Positions 1-7,505 of a DNA stretch of 64,000 nt are shown piece after piece; the stretch's first letter is position 1; each line of letters begins with the position of its first letter. Where the stretch lies: contig NZ_LFIP02000003.1 of the NCBI RefSeq assembly GCF_001189235.2, positions 958,579 to 1,022,578 on the forward strand. Direction: 5' to 3'. A program made the position numbers and the translations under genes. Source of the stretch: Bradyrhizobium embrapense. Its GTDB lineage: Bacteria > Pseudomonadota > Alphaproteobacteria > Rhizobiales > Xanthobacteraceae. The notes beneath the pieces were generated by a model. That model was given only the letters and a program-made list of their open reading frames with translations, was not told where the DNA came from and ran no database searches.

Positions 1-103
1 TCCGCATCTGCGCCGTGTTGCAGGGCTCGATGCCGGCGCGCGCCGGCAATGAGGCCACGACCAGCAGCAGCACTCCAGCCATCCATCCGCGCCGGCGCCA
101 CAT
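1..103 (-). CDS. N-terminus of a secreted hypothetical protein (cut by window edge)
   Basis: Only the first 34 codons lie in the window. The start ATG at 103 follows a clear GGAG-type ribosome site. The peptide has a basic head (MWRRRGW), a hydrophobic run of Leu/Val and an Ala-x-Ala-like end (LPARAG), a typical Sec signal peptide, then GIEPCNTAQM. The product is therefore exported. Family cannot be told from this stub. It is transcribed leftward, downstream of and in the same direction as the carbonic anhydrase gene. Confidence 0.6.
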   Translation of the reverse strand, partial: MWRRRGWMAGVLLLVVASLPARAGIEPCNTAQMR

Positions 104-168
104 CCGCCTTCTCCGTTCGCTCACGCGATGTCGTTCTTGGTTTCGGTGGTCGCAAGTGGCGCCGAGGT

Positions 169-921
169 TCAAGTCGCCGGTCGCTTGGCGTCGGTGACAA
201 GCTCGACCTTGCCGTCGGTCAGCCGGTAGACCGCGCCGACAATCCGAAGCTTGCCTTGATCGACCGCGGCGCTGAGGATCGGCGTCGCCGTCTTGAGCTT
301 CGCGACATTGTCGATGACGTTTTGCCTGATGGCGTTGGCGAGCCGGTCGCCCGGTCTGCCCTCGGTCGCCTTCACCGCCGGCGCGATCGCCGTGACCAAC
401 TCGGGCAGATGGCCGGGCAGGGTGGTGTTGTCCTTCAGCGACTTGATCGCGGCATCGACCGCCCCGCAGCTGTCGTGCCCGAGCACCATGAACAGCGGCA
501 CACCCAGCACGGACTGCGCGTATTCCAGGCTCGCGATCATCTCGGCGCTGGCGAAATTGCCGGCGACGCGGCAGACGAACAGATCACCGCGGCCGGTGTC
601 GAAGGCGTATTCAGGCGCTATGCGGGAGTCAGCACAGCTCAGGATGCCCGCGAACGGGTTCTGTCCGCCGGTCAGCGCCTCGCGCTCGTGCTTGAAATCA
701 TGTCGCCGCGAAACGCCTTCGACATAACGGAGATTGCCCTTCACCAGCCGGTCGAGCGCGGCGTCGGGCGGCAGCACGTTCTGCGGTTTCGGCGGCGGTT
801 TTGTCTCCTTGCCCGTCGCAGCCGGCGCCAGGGCAAGGCTGACAGCGGTGCACGCCGCGGCAGCGAGGAAGACGCGCCGGGAAGTCTGGCTCGGAGGAGT
901 GATCTCGCAGAGCTGGCACAT
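169..921 (-). CDS. Beta-class carbonic anhydrase with Tat signal
   Basis: A 250-aa protein that should interconvert CO2 and bicarbonate outside the cytoplasm. Zinc-site motifs of the beta class are present: CADSR (Cys96, Asp98, Arg100) and GHDSC (His149, Cys152). The N-terminus has a twin-arginine motif (SRRVFLA, residues 14-20) followed by an Ala-rich hydrophobic stretch, so export through Tat is likely. I chose the ATG at 921 because GGAG lies just upstream and the Tat motif then sits at a normal distance; a longer open frame to 1155 has no support. It stands divergent to the ArsR operon. Periplasmic beta enzymes with Tat leaders are known in this group. Confidence 0.93.
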   Translation of the reverse strand: MCQLCEITPPSQTSRRVFLAAAACTAVSLALAPAATGKETKPPPKPQNVLPPDAALDRLVKGNLRYVEGVSRRHDFKHEREALTGGQNPFAGILSCADSRIAPEYAFDTGRGDLFVCRVAGNFASAEMIASLEYAQSVLGVPLFMVLGHDSCGAVDAAIKSLKDNTTLPGHLPELVTAIAPAVKATEGRPGDRLANAIRQNVIDNVAKLKTATPILSAAVDQGKLRIVGAVYRLTDGKVELVTDAKRPAT

Positions 922-1029
922 CAAGGTTCTCCGTGAACAAGGACCGCATCCGCGCGATATGTCTAAGTCATGCGTAGTGCCTTCGCAACGACGTGCACTC
1001 GCATGCTGGCGGGCGCCACATTCGTCGCT

Positions 1030-1056
1030 GTCGTCTTGGCGAAAAGCCAGGACGAC
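1030..1056. repeat. REP-like palindromic intergenic element
   Basis: GTCGTCTTGGC and GCCAGGACGAC flank a GAAAA loop, an 11-bp stem with one G-T pair. I recognise this as a form of a palindromic element common between genes in Bradyrhizobium and Rhodopseudomonas. It lies in the divergent spacer rather than after a gene, so a terminator role is less likely. Confidence 0.6.
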
Positions 1057-1258
1057 ACCGAGTTCGTTGAACGGCCTGAGCCACGCATCCGCATTCTCGC
1101 GACATGACTTGCCCGAGCTTTGCATCTCGTTTCGCCTCGACGAGCAAATCAGCAACCATCACATAACCAGTTAGCTATGATTCGATCGATGCGGCTCTTG
1201 CATCGGATCGGCCGAGTACGGACAAATTTGAGGTCGGTCGGCCTTCTCAACTTCGCGC

Positions 1259-1301
1259 TTGACCAACCCATAGCTGTACGGTTATACGTTAATCCATAAC
1301 C
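1259..1301 (+). promoter_or_regulatory. Promoter and putative ArsR operator
   Basis: TTGACC (1259-1264) and TTATAC (1282-1287) are 17 bases apart, a good sigma-70 type pair. An inverted repeat GGTTAT-N10-ATAACC (1280-1301) overlaps the -10 box and the expected transcription start. It stands 17 bases before the arsR ATG, so autorepression by the ArsR protein is the simplest reading. A further ATAACCAG copy occurs at about 1163. Confidence 0.55.
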
Positions 1302-1318
1302 AGCGGGCTATTGATCCA

Positions 1319-1642
1319 ATGCCGGACGCTCACGACGTGCTGTTTCGAACCCTCGCAGACCCGACCCGCCGGGCGATCTTCGAGCGGCTGTGCCGCGAGG
1401 GCGAGCAGACCGTCGGTGCGTTGACGGCGCGGGCAAAGATCTCGCAGCCGGCGGTGTCAAAACATCTCGGTGTGCTGAAGCAGGCCGGGCTGGTGCGCGA
1501 TCGCCATGAAGGAAGGCAGACGCACTACAGCGCGCAGCTCGGCGCGCTGGCGCCGTTGATCGACTGGACCAGCCAGATGGCGGGCTTCTGGCAGAACCGG
1601 TTCGACCACCTCGAAGATCTTCTCAAAAGGATGGACCAATGA
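1319..1642 (+). CDS. ArsR-family transcriptional regulator
   Basis: A 107-aa winged helix-turn-helix protein. It opens with the usual ArsR phrase (RTLADPTRRAIFERL), and the recognition helix region SQPAVSKHLGVLKQAGLV lies near residues 43-60, followed by the wing RHEGRQTHY. No metal-binding cysteine motif is visible, which fits the non-metal branch that pairs with AHSA1 proteins. Its stop overlaps the next start (ATGA at 1639-1642), so the two are translated together. A second homologous pair lies at 37.8-38.6 kb. Confidence 0.92.
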   Translation: MPDAHDVLFRTLADPTRRAIFERLCREGEQTVGALTARAKISQPAVSKHLGVLKQAGLVRDRHEGRQTHYSAQLGALAPLIDWTSQMAGFWQNRFDHLEDLLKRMDQ

Positions 1643-2070
1643 ACAAGACCACCCGTGAGACGCGCTCCGCAATCGTGGAGCGCGAATTTCCCCATCCGCC
1701 GGAAAAGCTCTGGCGCGCGCTGACGCAACCGCATCTGATGGAGGAGTGGCTGATGAAGAACGACTTCAAGCCCGAGGTCGGGCACAGCTTCAATCTGCGC
1801 GGCGAGTGGGGCGGCGTGCTGGACTGCAAGGTGCTGGCCGTCGAGCCGCACAAGATGCTGTCCTACACCTGGAATTTCGCGCATGAAGATGCCGCTTACA
1901 ATCTCGAGAGCGTGGTGGTCTTCACGCTGACGCCGACGGCGAAGGGCACCCATCTGCGCGTCGAGCAGTCCGGCTTCCAGCCGCATCAGAAGCAGGCCTA
2001 TGGCGGCGCCCATGCCGGATGGAAGCAGTTCCTGGAGAATCTCGATCTGCTGCTGGTGCGGGAAGGCTGA
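1639..2070 (+). CDS. SRPBCC/AHSA1-domain protein
   Basis: 143 aa, single AHSA1 (activator of Hsp90 ATPase homologue 1-like) domain of the START/SRPBCC fold, which forms a hydrophobic ligand cavity. Typical features are PEKLWRALTQPHLMEEWLM near the N-terminus, the VGHSFNLR strand and the C-terminal helix HAGWKQFLENLDLLL. The ligand is unknown. It overlaps arsR by four bases; such pairs are common and suggest that the SRPBCC protein works with the pathway the repressor controls. No signal peptide, so cytoplasmic. Confidence 0.9.
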   Translation: MNKTTRETRSAIVEREFPHPPEKLWRALTQPHLMEEWLMKNDFKPEVGHSFNLRGEWGGVLDCKVLAVEPHKMLSYTWNFAHEDAAYNLESVVVFTLTPTAKGTHLRVEQSGFQPHQKQAYGGAHAGWKQFLENLDLLLVREG

Positions 2071-2105
2071 CGGTCTATTCAACATCCATCCAACAGGAGG
2101 TTACA

Positions 2106-2339
2106 TTGAACTGGAACAACTGGATCAGGCAGTTTCACCGTTGGCTCTCGATCGCCTTCACGGTTGCCGTCATCATCAACATCGGCGCGATGGTCCTGCA
2201 GCAGCAGGCCGTCTGGATCGGCCTGCTGGCGCTGTTCCCGCTGATCTTCATGCTGCTGAGCGGCCTGTATCTGTTCGCGCTGCCTTATGTGGCGCCCCAG
2301 CGGATGCAGGGGGGATCGACCTCGGGCTCACAAGTGTGA
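2106..2339 (+). CDS. Small two-helix membrane protein, TTG start
   Basis: 77 aa. I start it at TTG 2106 because a perfect AGGAGG (2095-2100) sits five bases upstream; a longer frame from 2019 would overlap the previous gene in another frame. Two hydrophobic segments, about residues 17-32 and 35-56, with a short turn give an inner-membrane hairpin. The N-terminus (NWNNWIRQFHRWLS) is amphipathic. It is third in the arsR operon. I do not recognise a named family, though similar proteins accompany ArsR/AHSA1 pairs in this genus. Confidence 0.75.
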   Translation: MNWNNWIRQFHRWLSIAFTVAVIINIGAMVLQQQAVWIGLLALFPLIFMLLSGLYLFALPYVAPQRMQGGSTSGSQV

Positions 2340-2362
2340 TGCCCGGGCATCACAAGTGTGAT
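2328..2362. repeat. 13-bp direct repeat around a perfect 20-bp palindrome
   Basis: TCACAAGTGTGAT occurs at 2328-2340 and again at 2350-2362. Between and across them lies the perfect palindrome TGTGATGCCCGGGCATCACA (2335-2354), which includes the stop codon of the small membrane gene. It could form a strong RNA hairpin between the third and fourth genes of the operon, or be a protein-binding site. Its role is unknown. Confidence 0.6.
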
Positions 2363-2394
2363 TGCATGGGACGGGCAGGGACCGCGAGGCAGCA

Positions 2395-2817
2395 ATGACG
2401 GCATCGGAACATATCGACCGGATGATCGAGGATCTCACCGACTGGCGCGGCAAGGCGCTTGCCGGCCTGCGCAAGAGCATCCTCGCCGCCGATCCCGATA
2501 TCATCGAGGAATGGAAGTGGATGGGCAGTCCGGTGTGGTCGCGCGACGGCATCATCGCGGTCGGCAACGCCCACAAGGGCAAGGTGAAGCTGACCTTCAT
2601 GTATGGCGCGCAACTTCCGGACCCCGACAAGCTGTTCAACACCGGCTTCGAGGGCAATGTGCGGCGCGCGATCGATCTGTTCGAGGGCGACAAGATCAAT
2701 GACCGCGCGCTGAGGGCGCTGATCCGCGCCGCGATCGAGCTCAACCAGGCCAAATCCAGCAAATCTGCGAGGAAGGCGACCGCGGGCGCTCGCGCCACCG
2801 CGAAGAGGAAGGCATGA
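2395..2817 (+). CDS. DUF1801-domain protein
   Basis: 140 aa. The central part (EEWKWMGSPVWSRDGIIAVGNAHKGKVKLTF, shown here only by its ends: residues 38-67) is the DUF1801/YdhG-like fold. The C-terminal tail is Lys/Ala-rich. Start ATG 2395 follows GAGGC; a start at 2362 would add residues without a ribosome site. It is the last gene of the ArsR operon, separated from the previous one by the palindrome at 2335-2354. The family is related to iron-uptake-like YdhG proteins but its biochemical role is not established. Confidence 0.85.
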   Translation: MTASEHIDRMIEDLTDWRGKALAGLRKSILAADPDIIEEWKWMGSPVWSRDGIIAVGNAHKGKVKLTFMYGAQLPDPDKLFNTGFEGNVRRAIDLFEGDKINDRALRALIRAAIELNQAKSSKSARKATAGARATAKRKA

Positions 2818-2854
2818 GCTGCGCCGACATGCGGACTGCTGATCGGGTCCATCC

Positions 2855-3130
2855 GTGATGATCACGACCAGGCTTGCCACATCGCCGGATGCAGAAGCGA
2901 TCTCCGGGCTGCTGACGGCCAGCGCCGGCGATCGCCGTGGCATGCTCGGGCAACGGCCGCCCGATATGGCTTTGGCGGCAAGGTTTTCGTGGTCCTGAGC
3001 GACAGGATGGATATCGTCAATAACCGGCCTTCGCGCACGGGAACCGGACGCGGCCAGGTTTTCCGACATCCTCGACCGAATGCCCTGAACGCAGGCACCT
3101 CAAGTGCGCGTCGCAATGCGTCTCATGCCG
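2855..3130 (+). pseudogene. Possible decayed GNAT acetyltransferase
   Basis: A GTG-ATG at 2855-2860 opens a frame reading MITTRLATSPDAEAISGLL, very like the first strand and helix of a GNAT acetyltransferase, but it stops at about 3000. In another frame downstream, RPSRTGTGRGQVFRHPRPN resembles the part of GNAT proteins around the acetyl-CoA loop. A deletion and frameshifts would explain both. The match is short, so this is a tentative call. It fills the 305-base gap between the DUF1801 gene and the next gene. Confidence 0.3.
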
Positions 3131-3461
3131 AGATGTCGACCGCCTGGCCGGCCTTGCCGGCGTTCTTCTGAAACGACTGTTCGATCAATTCCTTGATCTT
3201 CTGCTCGACCGCGGCGCGCTGATCCGGCGTCATGGTCTTCAGGTCCTGCTCCGACAGACCCATGCTCTTGAGGATGTTCGCGCGCATGCGGTCCATCGGG
3301 CTCATCTGCGCGTATTTGAGAAACTTCTGCTCGATGGTGTCGTCGGATGGGCTGCCGCCGGCGGCTTGCGTGGATCCACTAGCGTCGGCCGTCAGCGGCT
3401 TCTTCAGTGTGCCGGTCGTCATGCTGGCTGTGACCGGTCCAAAGGCCGAGATCGACGTCAT
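3123..3461 (-). CDS. Conserved hypothetical protein
   Basis: 112 aa, soluble, no signal peptide. The first 50 residues are low in complexity (Thr/Ala/Gly/Ser). The rest is a helical domain, IEQKFLKYAQMSPMDRMRANI ... LKTMTPDQRAAVEQKIKEL, whose EF-hand-like TPDQRAAVEQKI phrasing recurs in alphaproteobacterial hypothetical proteins. Start at 3461 is preferred over 3497 because the extra residues look like non-coding sequence. No function can be given. Confidence 0.65.
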   Translation of the reverse strand: MTSISAFGPVTASMTTGTLKKPLTADASGSTQAAGGSPSDDTIEQKFLKYAQMSPMDRMRANILKSMGLSEQDLKTMTPDQRAAVEQKIKELIEQSFQKNAGKAGQAVDISA

Positions 3462-3625
3462 CTGCGCGCGGTCCCCGTTGCAATGCTGCAACCGCAAAGC
3501 AAACGGCGTGCCATGCGCGGCCGCATTGATTTCAAGGAGATCGTGATGACGCGGCGCGCGCCAGACCTGCCGCGGGAAAGTTCTGCCGGGTGATCATTGC
3601 CGGTAGAGCGGCTGTCACGCCTGGC

Positions 3626-3750
3626 TATGCACGATCACTGGACCCGCAACCCGGTTGCGGCCCTTATGCCTTGGTATGCACGATCACTGGACCCGCAACC
3701 CGGTTGCGGCCCTTATGCCTTGGTATGCACGATCACTGGACCCGCAACCG
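3626..3750. repeat. 49-bp tandem repeat copying the end of a gene
   Basis: Units begin at 3626, 3675 and 3724 (exact period 49); the third is partial. Each carries TGCACGATCACTGGACCCGC. On the minus strand this is the last codons (GPVIVHTKA, then TAA) of the gene ending at 3713. Units one and two also contain CCGCAACC-C-GGTTGCGG, a perfect hairpin. So the gene end plus its hairpin was duplicated twice downstream of the stop. Since 49 is not a multiple of three, the copies do not extend the protein. Confidence 0.9.
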
Positions 3751-4006
3751 CGGTGGCCTGCCCGATCAGCAATGGACCGAGATTCTCATCGATCCAGGCC
3801 AGTGCGCGGCGGTTAGCTTCCTCGGCGCCTGAATAATTGTTGAAGACGCTGATGGCAGTGACGGTGTCGTCGCCGGCATAGACCACGTAATAGGCCATGA
3901 AGCCTTCGACATCGCTGATGATCGGAATTGCGCCTTCCTTGATCCGGCGCGCGAGTTCTTCGGCGCTACCAGACTTCGCCTTGGCGTGACGGATGGCGGC
4001 ATACAT
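3713..4006 (-). CDS. Small conserved protein, dimeric alpha/beta barrel-like
   Basis: 97 aa. The pattern MYAAIRHAKAKSG ... ELARRIKEGAIPIISDVEGFMAYYVV ... ISVFNNYSGAEEANRRALAWI is that of small ferredoxin-like (ABM/antibiotic monooxygenase-type) domains, but I see no catalytic signature. ATG 4006 has GGAGGA just upstream and is preferred to the frame start at 4051. The final codons form the unit of a 49-bp tandem repeat downstream. No neighbours point to a function. Confidence 0.75.
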   Translation of the reverse strand: MYAAIRHAKAKSGSAEELARRIKEGAIPIISDVEGFMAYYVVYAGDDTVTAISVFNNYSGAEEANRRALAWIDENLGPLLIGQATAVAGPVIVHTKA

Positions 4007-4102
4007 GCGTTCCTCCTTCCGGCTGCATCGATCGGGCTGCGCTTCGCGCATGCGCGATGGTACGCCCGAAGGGGCGGAGACGCCATCGGGATTGCGGACC
4101 GA

Positions 4103-4537
4103 TCAGCTGAAGCGCCTGGTCACGATGGCCGTGCGGCGGTCGGGAAGCTTCGGCAGCCGCGTCAGATCCGCGCGCGTTGTCGCGGCTTTTGGGCCGGGGG
4201 CGGGCGCCTGCTCCTGTTGCTGCAGAAACAGCGTGGCCTCGAACAGCACGCCGGGGGCCTGCTTGGCGGTGCCCGAGCACACCGCGCGATTGCCGCTGAA
4301 GGTGCCCGTCAGCTGCGCCTCGACCTCGTCGCATCCGAACACGGTGGTGAACGGGCCGTCGGCATATCTGCGCGTCGTCAGCACCGCCGTGAAGCGGTCC
4401 TCATCGAGCTGATAGGATCCACCATAGGTGAACATGGCGTCGCCGCCCGAGATCCTGCCGTCTGCCAGATGGACTATTCCGGTGCCTTCGCCGCGCGGCG
4501 TGCGAAACCACGCCGCATATTGACCGTCTCTTTGCAT
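4103..4537 (-). CDS. GrlR-like (type III secretion negative regulator family) protein
   Basis: 144 aa. The phrase DGQYAAWFRTPRGEGTGIV ... LADGRISGGDAMFTYGGSYQ and the later VFGCDEVEAQLTGTFSG follow the lipocalin-like GrlR family, first described as a negative regulator of type III secretion in enteric pathogens. No secretion genes lie nearby, so the role is probably different here. The tail is Gln/Pro/Ala-rich and basic. ATG 4537 is chosen over TTG 4555. Confidence 0.7.
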   Translation of the reverse strand: MQRDGQYAAWFRTPRGEGTGIVHLADGRISGGDAMFTYGGSYQLDEDRFTAVLTTRRYADGPFTTVFGCDEVEAQLTGTFSGNRAVCSGTAKQAPGVLFEATLFLQQQEQAPAPGPKAATTRADLTRLPKLPDRRTAIVTRRFS

Positions 4538-4555
4538 GACCGTCACGAACTGCAA

Positions 4556-4884
4556 ACCCTGCGTTGTCGTCTAGCTACGTTGCAAGCGGCGGGACTGCTA
4601 CTTAACCTTCACCCGACGGTTAACGAACCGAGAAGGCGATCGTGCGACTTGCGCGAAGCGGTACTGGACCTGTGCGCGACGATCGCGCGAGAGTCCTTTC
4701 CGTTCCGACGCAATCGAAAGCGGGCTCTGTCAACTTCGTTCGCGACTCTCCAATGCATTCGACCGGTCATAACACGCCACGGCCCTCGCCAGGGGAGCTA
4801 GCGAGGGCCGTGTTGGTACACCGCGCCGCGCCTAGGTTCGCGACGAGATGTGGGAGCTCGTAGAGGACTTACTCAGGCATGTCG
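4556..4884. other. Intergenic region
   Basis: About 330 bases with no supported gene. It holds the hairpin at 4778-4812, downstream of flgH, and the upstream region of the GrlR-like gene. GGTTAAC-type half sites occur near 4594 and 4617 but with a spacing that does not fit a CtrA box. Confidence 0.6.
4778..4812 (-). terminator. Likely terminator of the flgFGAH operon
   Basis: CACGGCCCTCGC and GCGAGGGCCGTG form a perfect 12-bp stem with an 11-base loop, about 70 bases past the flgH stop. There is no strong T run, so it may act as an mRNA 3' stabiliser rather than a classic rho-independent terminator. Confidence 0.55.
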
Positions 4885-5637
4885 TCAGAAGGGCAAGAGC
4901 ACGTCGAGAACCTGCTGGCCATAGCGCGGCTGTTGCACGTCGGTGATCTGGCCGCGGCCGCCATAGGCGATGCGCGCCTGGGCGATCTTCGATGAGTCGA
5001 TGGTGTTGTCGCTCTGGATGTCCTCCGGGCGCACGATGCCGGCCACGATCAGCTCGCGGATTTCGTAGTTGACGCGGATCTCCTGCTTGCCCTCGACCAC
5101 GAGATTGCCGTTCGGCAGCAGCTGGGTGACGACGGCGGCGACACTGGTCTGCAGTGCCTCCTGGCGGTTCACCGAACCCTTGCCGTCGCTTGATGCCGTC
5201 GATTCGGCGGTCAGGATCTTGCCGGGCAGGATCTTGTTCGCCTGCGTGATGGTCTGCGAGCCCAGGAAGTTGGTGACACCGGAATCCTCGGAATTGCTGC
5301 GGCTGCGCTGGGTTTCGTTGGCGATCGCGGCCTTGTCGGTGAAGTTCACCGTGATGGTCAGGATGTCGCCGACGCGCGCGGCGCGCTGGTCCTTGAAGAA
5401 GGCCCGCGAGCCGCTGCGCCACAGCGAGTTGGGGCTGTAGGAGGCGACCTCGGGCTTCGGCATCGGCATCTGCACCGGCTTGTAGCCGGGCTGCGTGGTC
5501 GGATTCTCGATCTCCGTCAGCTTCGGCTTTTCACCGATCTGGGAAAGACGGTCGATCGACGAGCAACCGCTGGCGATGGTTCCGAGTGCGAGCAGCGCAC
5601 CGGTCAGGATCAGGCGGTTGATGCGGTACTTGGACAT
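4885..5637 (-). CDS. flgH: Flagellar L-ring lipoprotein FlgH
   Basis: 250 aa, normal length. FlgH forms the outer-membrane L ring of the basal body. A lipoprotein signal is present (TIASGC, Cys25 lipidated). The conserved core includes NSLWRSGSRAFFKDQRAARVGDI, NFLGS, LLPNGNLVVEGKQEIRVNYE and RPEDIQSDNTI, all usual in FlgH. It is the last gene of flgF-flgG-flgA-flgH, starting 5 bases after the flgA stop, so the assembly chaperone of the P ring and the L-ring subunit are made together. Confidence 0.97.
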   Translation of the reverse strand: MSKYRINRLILTGALLALGTIASGCSSIDRLSQIGEKPKLTEIENPTTQPGYKPVQMPMPKPEVASYSPNSLWRSGSRAFFKDQRAARVGDILTITVNFTDKAAIANETQRSRSNSEDSGVTNFLGSQTITQANKILPGKILTAESTASSDGKGSVNRQEALQTSVAAVVTQLLPNGNLVVEGKQEIRVNYEIRELIVAGIVRPEDIQSDNTIDSSKIAQARIAYGGRGQITDVQQPRYGQQVLDVLLPF

Positions 5638-5642
5638 GAACT

Positions 5643-6698
5643 TTACTCGGCGTTTGGTGCGACTGAACTCAGCTTGACGGGAGCGGACGTCGAAGAGGCG
5701 GCGTCGGCGGCCGGCGCTGCGCGCGGGGACGCGACCGAGATCGAAACCTCGCCGCGGCCGGTGACCACGCCGGCGACGGCGCGCTTGGATTGCAAATTCA
5801 TCACGTTGACGACATCGCCCTCGGCGCCGGCGTCCATCGCCTTGCCCCGGATCGTGAGGTACAGACCGGAGGTGCGGTAGACCAGCGTCACGTTCTGGTC
5901 ACGGGTGACGAGATCGGGTTTTGCCGTATCGGCTGTGCGTAGCGCCTGGCCGGCGCGCATCTGGCGGCGCATCTGCATGCCGACGGCGCTGTCGCGCACC
6001 GCCGCGTCGTTGCCGATTTCGGCTTTCGGACGGCGCTCGACAACCACGTCGGAGGCTTTCAGCACATCGCCGCGTTCGACGTTGCGGGTTAGCACGGCGG
6101 CCTCGATGGTCTCGATCGCGGTGCCGGTGAGGCGCAGCTTGTACGGCGCTGCGCCGGCTTCGTTGCTGACCTCGAAGGTGACGTCGAAACGCGTCGAGCG
6201 CGGGTCGTAGCGCACGGCGACGGGCTGCATCGCGCCGGTGTTGGTTGCCTCGAGCCTGATATCGCCGGGATCGCGGTCGAAGGTCAGCGCGATGTTGCCG
6301 GCCCTGCCGAGCCCGTGGCGGCCCTCCAGCGCGCGTGACAGCTGCTGCTCGATCTCCTTGCTGTCGATGGTGCGCGCGAGCCGCGTGACTGTGATCTCCT
6401 TCAGCTCCCGGGTGTCGACGCCGATCACCTGGTGGCTGCGCAGCACGTTGAGCACCTGCGCGACCGGCAGCGTGCCCGTGGTGCCGAGATCGGGCGCGCG
6501 ATAGATCGCGATGCTGCCGGCGCTCCCGGCGTTGTCGATGAGGTCGCCGACCCGCACGATGTCGTCCGCGACCGTGACGCTGGCGCGCAGCGTCGGCGCA
6601 GCGATGGTCTCGCCGCGGACTTGTGCTGCGGCCGGGACCATTGTCACCGCAAGGAGCGCGGCTGCGATCAGGAGTGAGCGGGCGATCATCGACATCAT
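5643..6698 (-). CDS. flgA: Flagellar P-ring assembly protein FlgA
   Basis: 351 aa with a Sec signal peptide ending near AAAQ (about residue 26). FlgA is a periplasmic chaperone that helps FlgI form the P ring. The C-terminal half holds the SAF fold: NVERGDVLKASDVVVERRP, GMQMRRQMRAGQALRTADT and LYLTIRGKAMDAGAEGD. It is longer than the enteric protein (about 220 aa), as is common in alphaproteobacteria, the extra part being N-terminal. Two bases separate it from flgG. flgI is not in the window. Confidence 0.95.
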   Translation of the reverse strand: MMSMIARSLLIAAALLAVTMVPAAAQVRGETIAAPTLRASVTVADDIVRVGDLIDNAGSAGSIAIYRAPDLGTTGTLPVAQVLNVLRSHQVIGVDTRELKEITVTRLARTIDSKEIEQQLSRALEGRHGLGRAGNIALTFDRDPGDIRLEATNTGAMQPVAVRYDPRSTRFDVTFEVSNEAGAAPYKLRLTGTAIETIEAAVLTRNVERGDVLKASDVVVERRPKAEIGNDAAVRDSAVGMQMRRQMRAGQALRTADTAKPDLVTRDQNVTLVYRTSGLYLTIRGKAMDAGAEGDVVNVMNLQSKRAVAGVVTGRGEVSISVASPRAAPAADAASSTSAPVKLSSVAPNAE

Positions 6699-6700
6699 CC

Positions 6701-7489
6701 TCAGCGGAACAGGTTGGAGGTCGCCTGCATCATCTGGTCGGCCGCAGAGACCACCTTCGAGTTCATCTCGTAGGCGCGCTGCGCTGCGATCAGGTCGGAG
6801 ATTTCGGAAACCACCTCGACATTGGCCTGTTCGAGATTGCTCTGCTGCATGTCGCCGTAACCGTCGGTGTTGGCGGTGCCGTCCTGCGGCTGGCCGGAGG
6901 CCGGCGTTTCCTGGAACAGATTGTCGCCGATCGGCATCAAGCCGGCCTTGTTGATGAAGCGGGTCAGGCCGATCGTGCCGATGTTGGTCGATGCGGTCTG
7001 GCCGGGCAGCGTCACCGAGACCTGGCCCTGCGCGTTGATGGTGAGACCCGAGGCGTTCTGCGGGATCGTAATCGTCGGCTGCACCAGATTGCCCTGCGCG
7101 TTGACGATGCGGCCCTGGTTGTCCATCTGGAACGAGCCGTCGCGGGTGTAGGTGAAGGTGCCGTCCGGCATCAGGATCTTGAAGAAGCCTTCGCCGCGGA
7201 TCGCGATGTCGAGATCGTTGCCGGTCGGCGACAGCGTGCCCTGGGTCATCATGCGCGGGGTGCCGACGGTCTTGACGCCGCCGCCGAGATCGATGCCCAT
7301 CGGCATGATGGTGTTCTGGTCGGAGGCCTGGGCGCCGACCCGGCGCACATGGTCGTAGATCAGGTCCTGGAACGCGGCGCGCTGCTTCTTGTAGCCGGTG
7401 GTACGCAGGTTCGCGATGTTGTTGGAGATCACCTGAACGCTGAGTTCCTGTGCCGCCATTCCGGTCGCTGCAGTATAGAGTGCACGCAT
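6701..7489 (-). CDS. flgG: Flagellar distal rod protein FlgG
   Basis: 262 aa, the standard length. FlgG builds the distal rod. The N-terminal rod/hook signature is present (MRALYTAATGMAAQELSVQV, ISNNIANLRTTGYKKQRAAF) as is the C-terminal helix (NVEVVSEISDLIAAQRAYEMN ... VSAADQMMQATSNLFR), which form the coiled-coil core of axial proteins. It is exported by the flagellar type III apparatus without a cleaved signal. It follows flgF with a 16-base gap. Confidence 0.98.
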   Translation of the reverse strand: MRALYTAATGMAAQELSVQVISNNIANLRTTGYKKQRAAFQDLIYDHVRRVGAQASDQNTIMPMGIDLGGGVKTVGTPRMMTQGTLSPTGNDLDIAIRGEGFFKILMPDGTFTYTRDGSFQMDNQGRIVNAQGNLVQPTITIPQNASGLTINAQGQVSVTLPGQTASTNIGTIGLTRFINKAGLMPIGDNLFQETPASGQPQDGTANTDGYGDMQQSNLEQANVEVVSEISDLIAAQRAYEMNSKVVSAADQMMQATSNLFR

Positions 7490-7505
7490 CGGTCAGTCCC
7501 CCGGA

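Larger units (their letters stand above)
922..1318. other. Intergenic region between carbonic anhydrase and arsR operon
   Basis: About 400 bases without a convincing gene. It holds a palindromic interspersed element (1030-1056) and, near its right end, the promoter and operator of the ArsR gene (1259-1301). The open frames that cross it are extensions or shadows of the carbonic anhydrase gene. Confidence 0.7.

Noticed and set aside
169..1155. Extended carbonic anhydrase frame from 1155
   Set aside because: Would add 78 residues before a complete Tat signal and cross the palindromic element; ATG 921 has a good ribosome site.
4594..4622. Two TTAACC/TTAACG half sites resembling a CtrA box
   Set aside because: The spacing is 14 bases or so, not 7.
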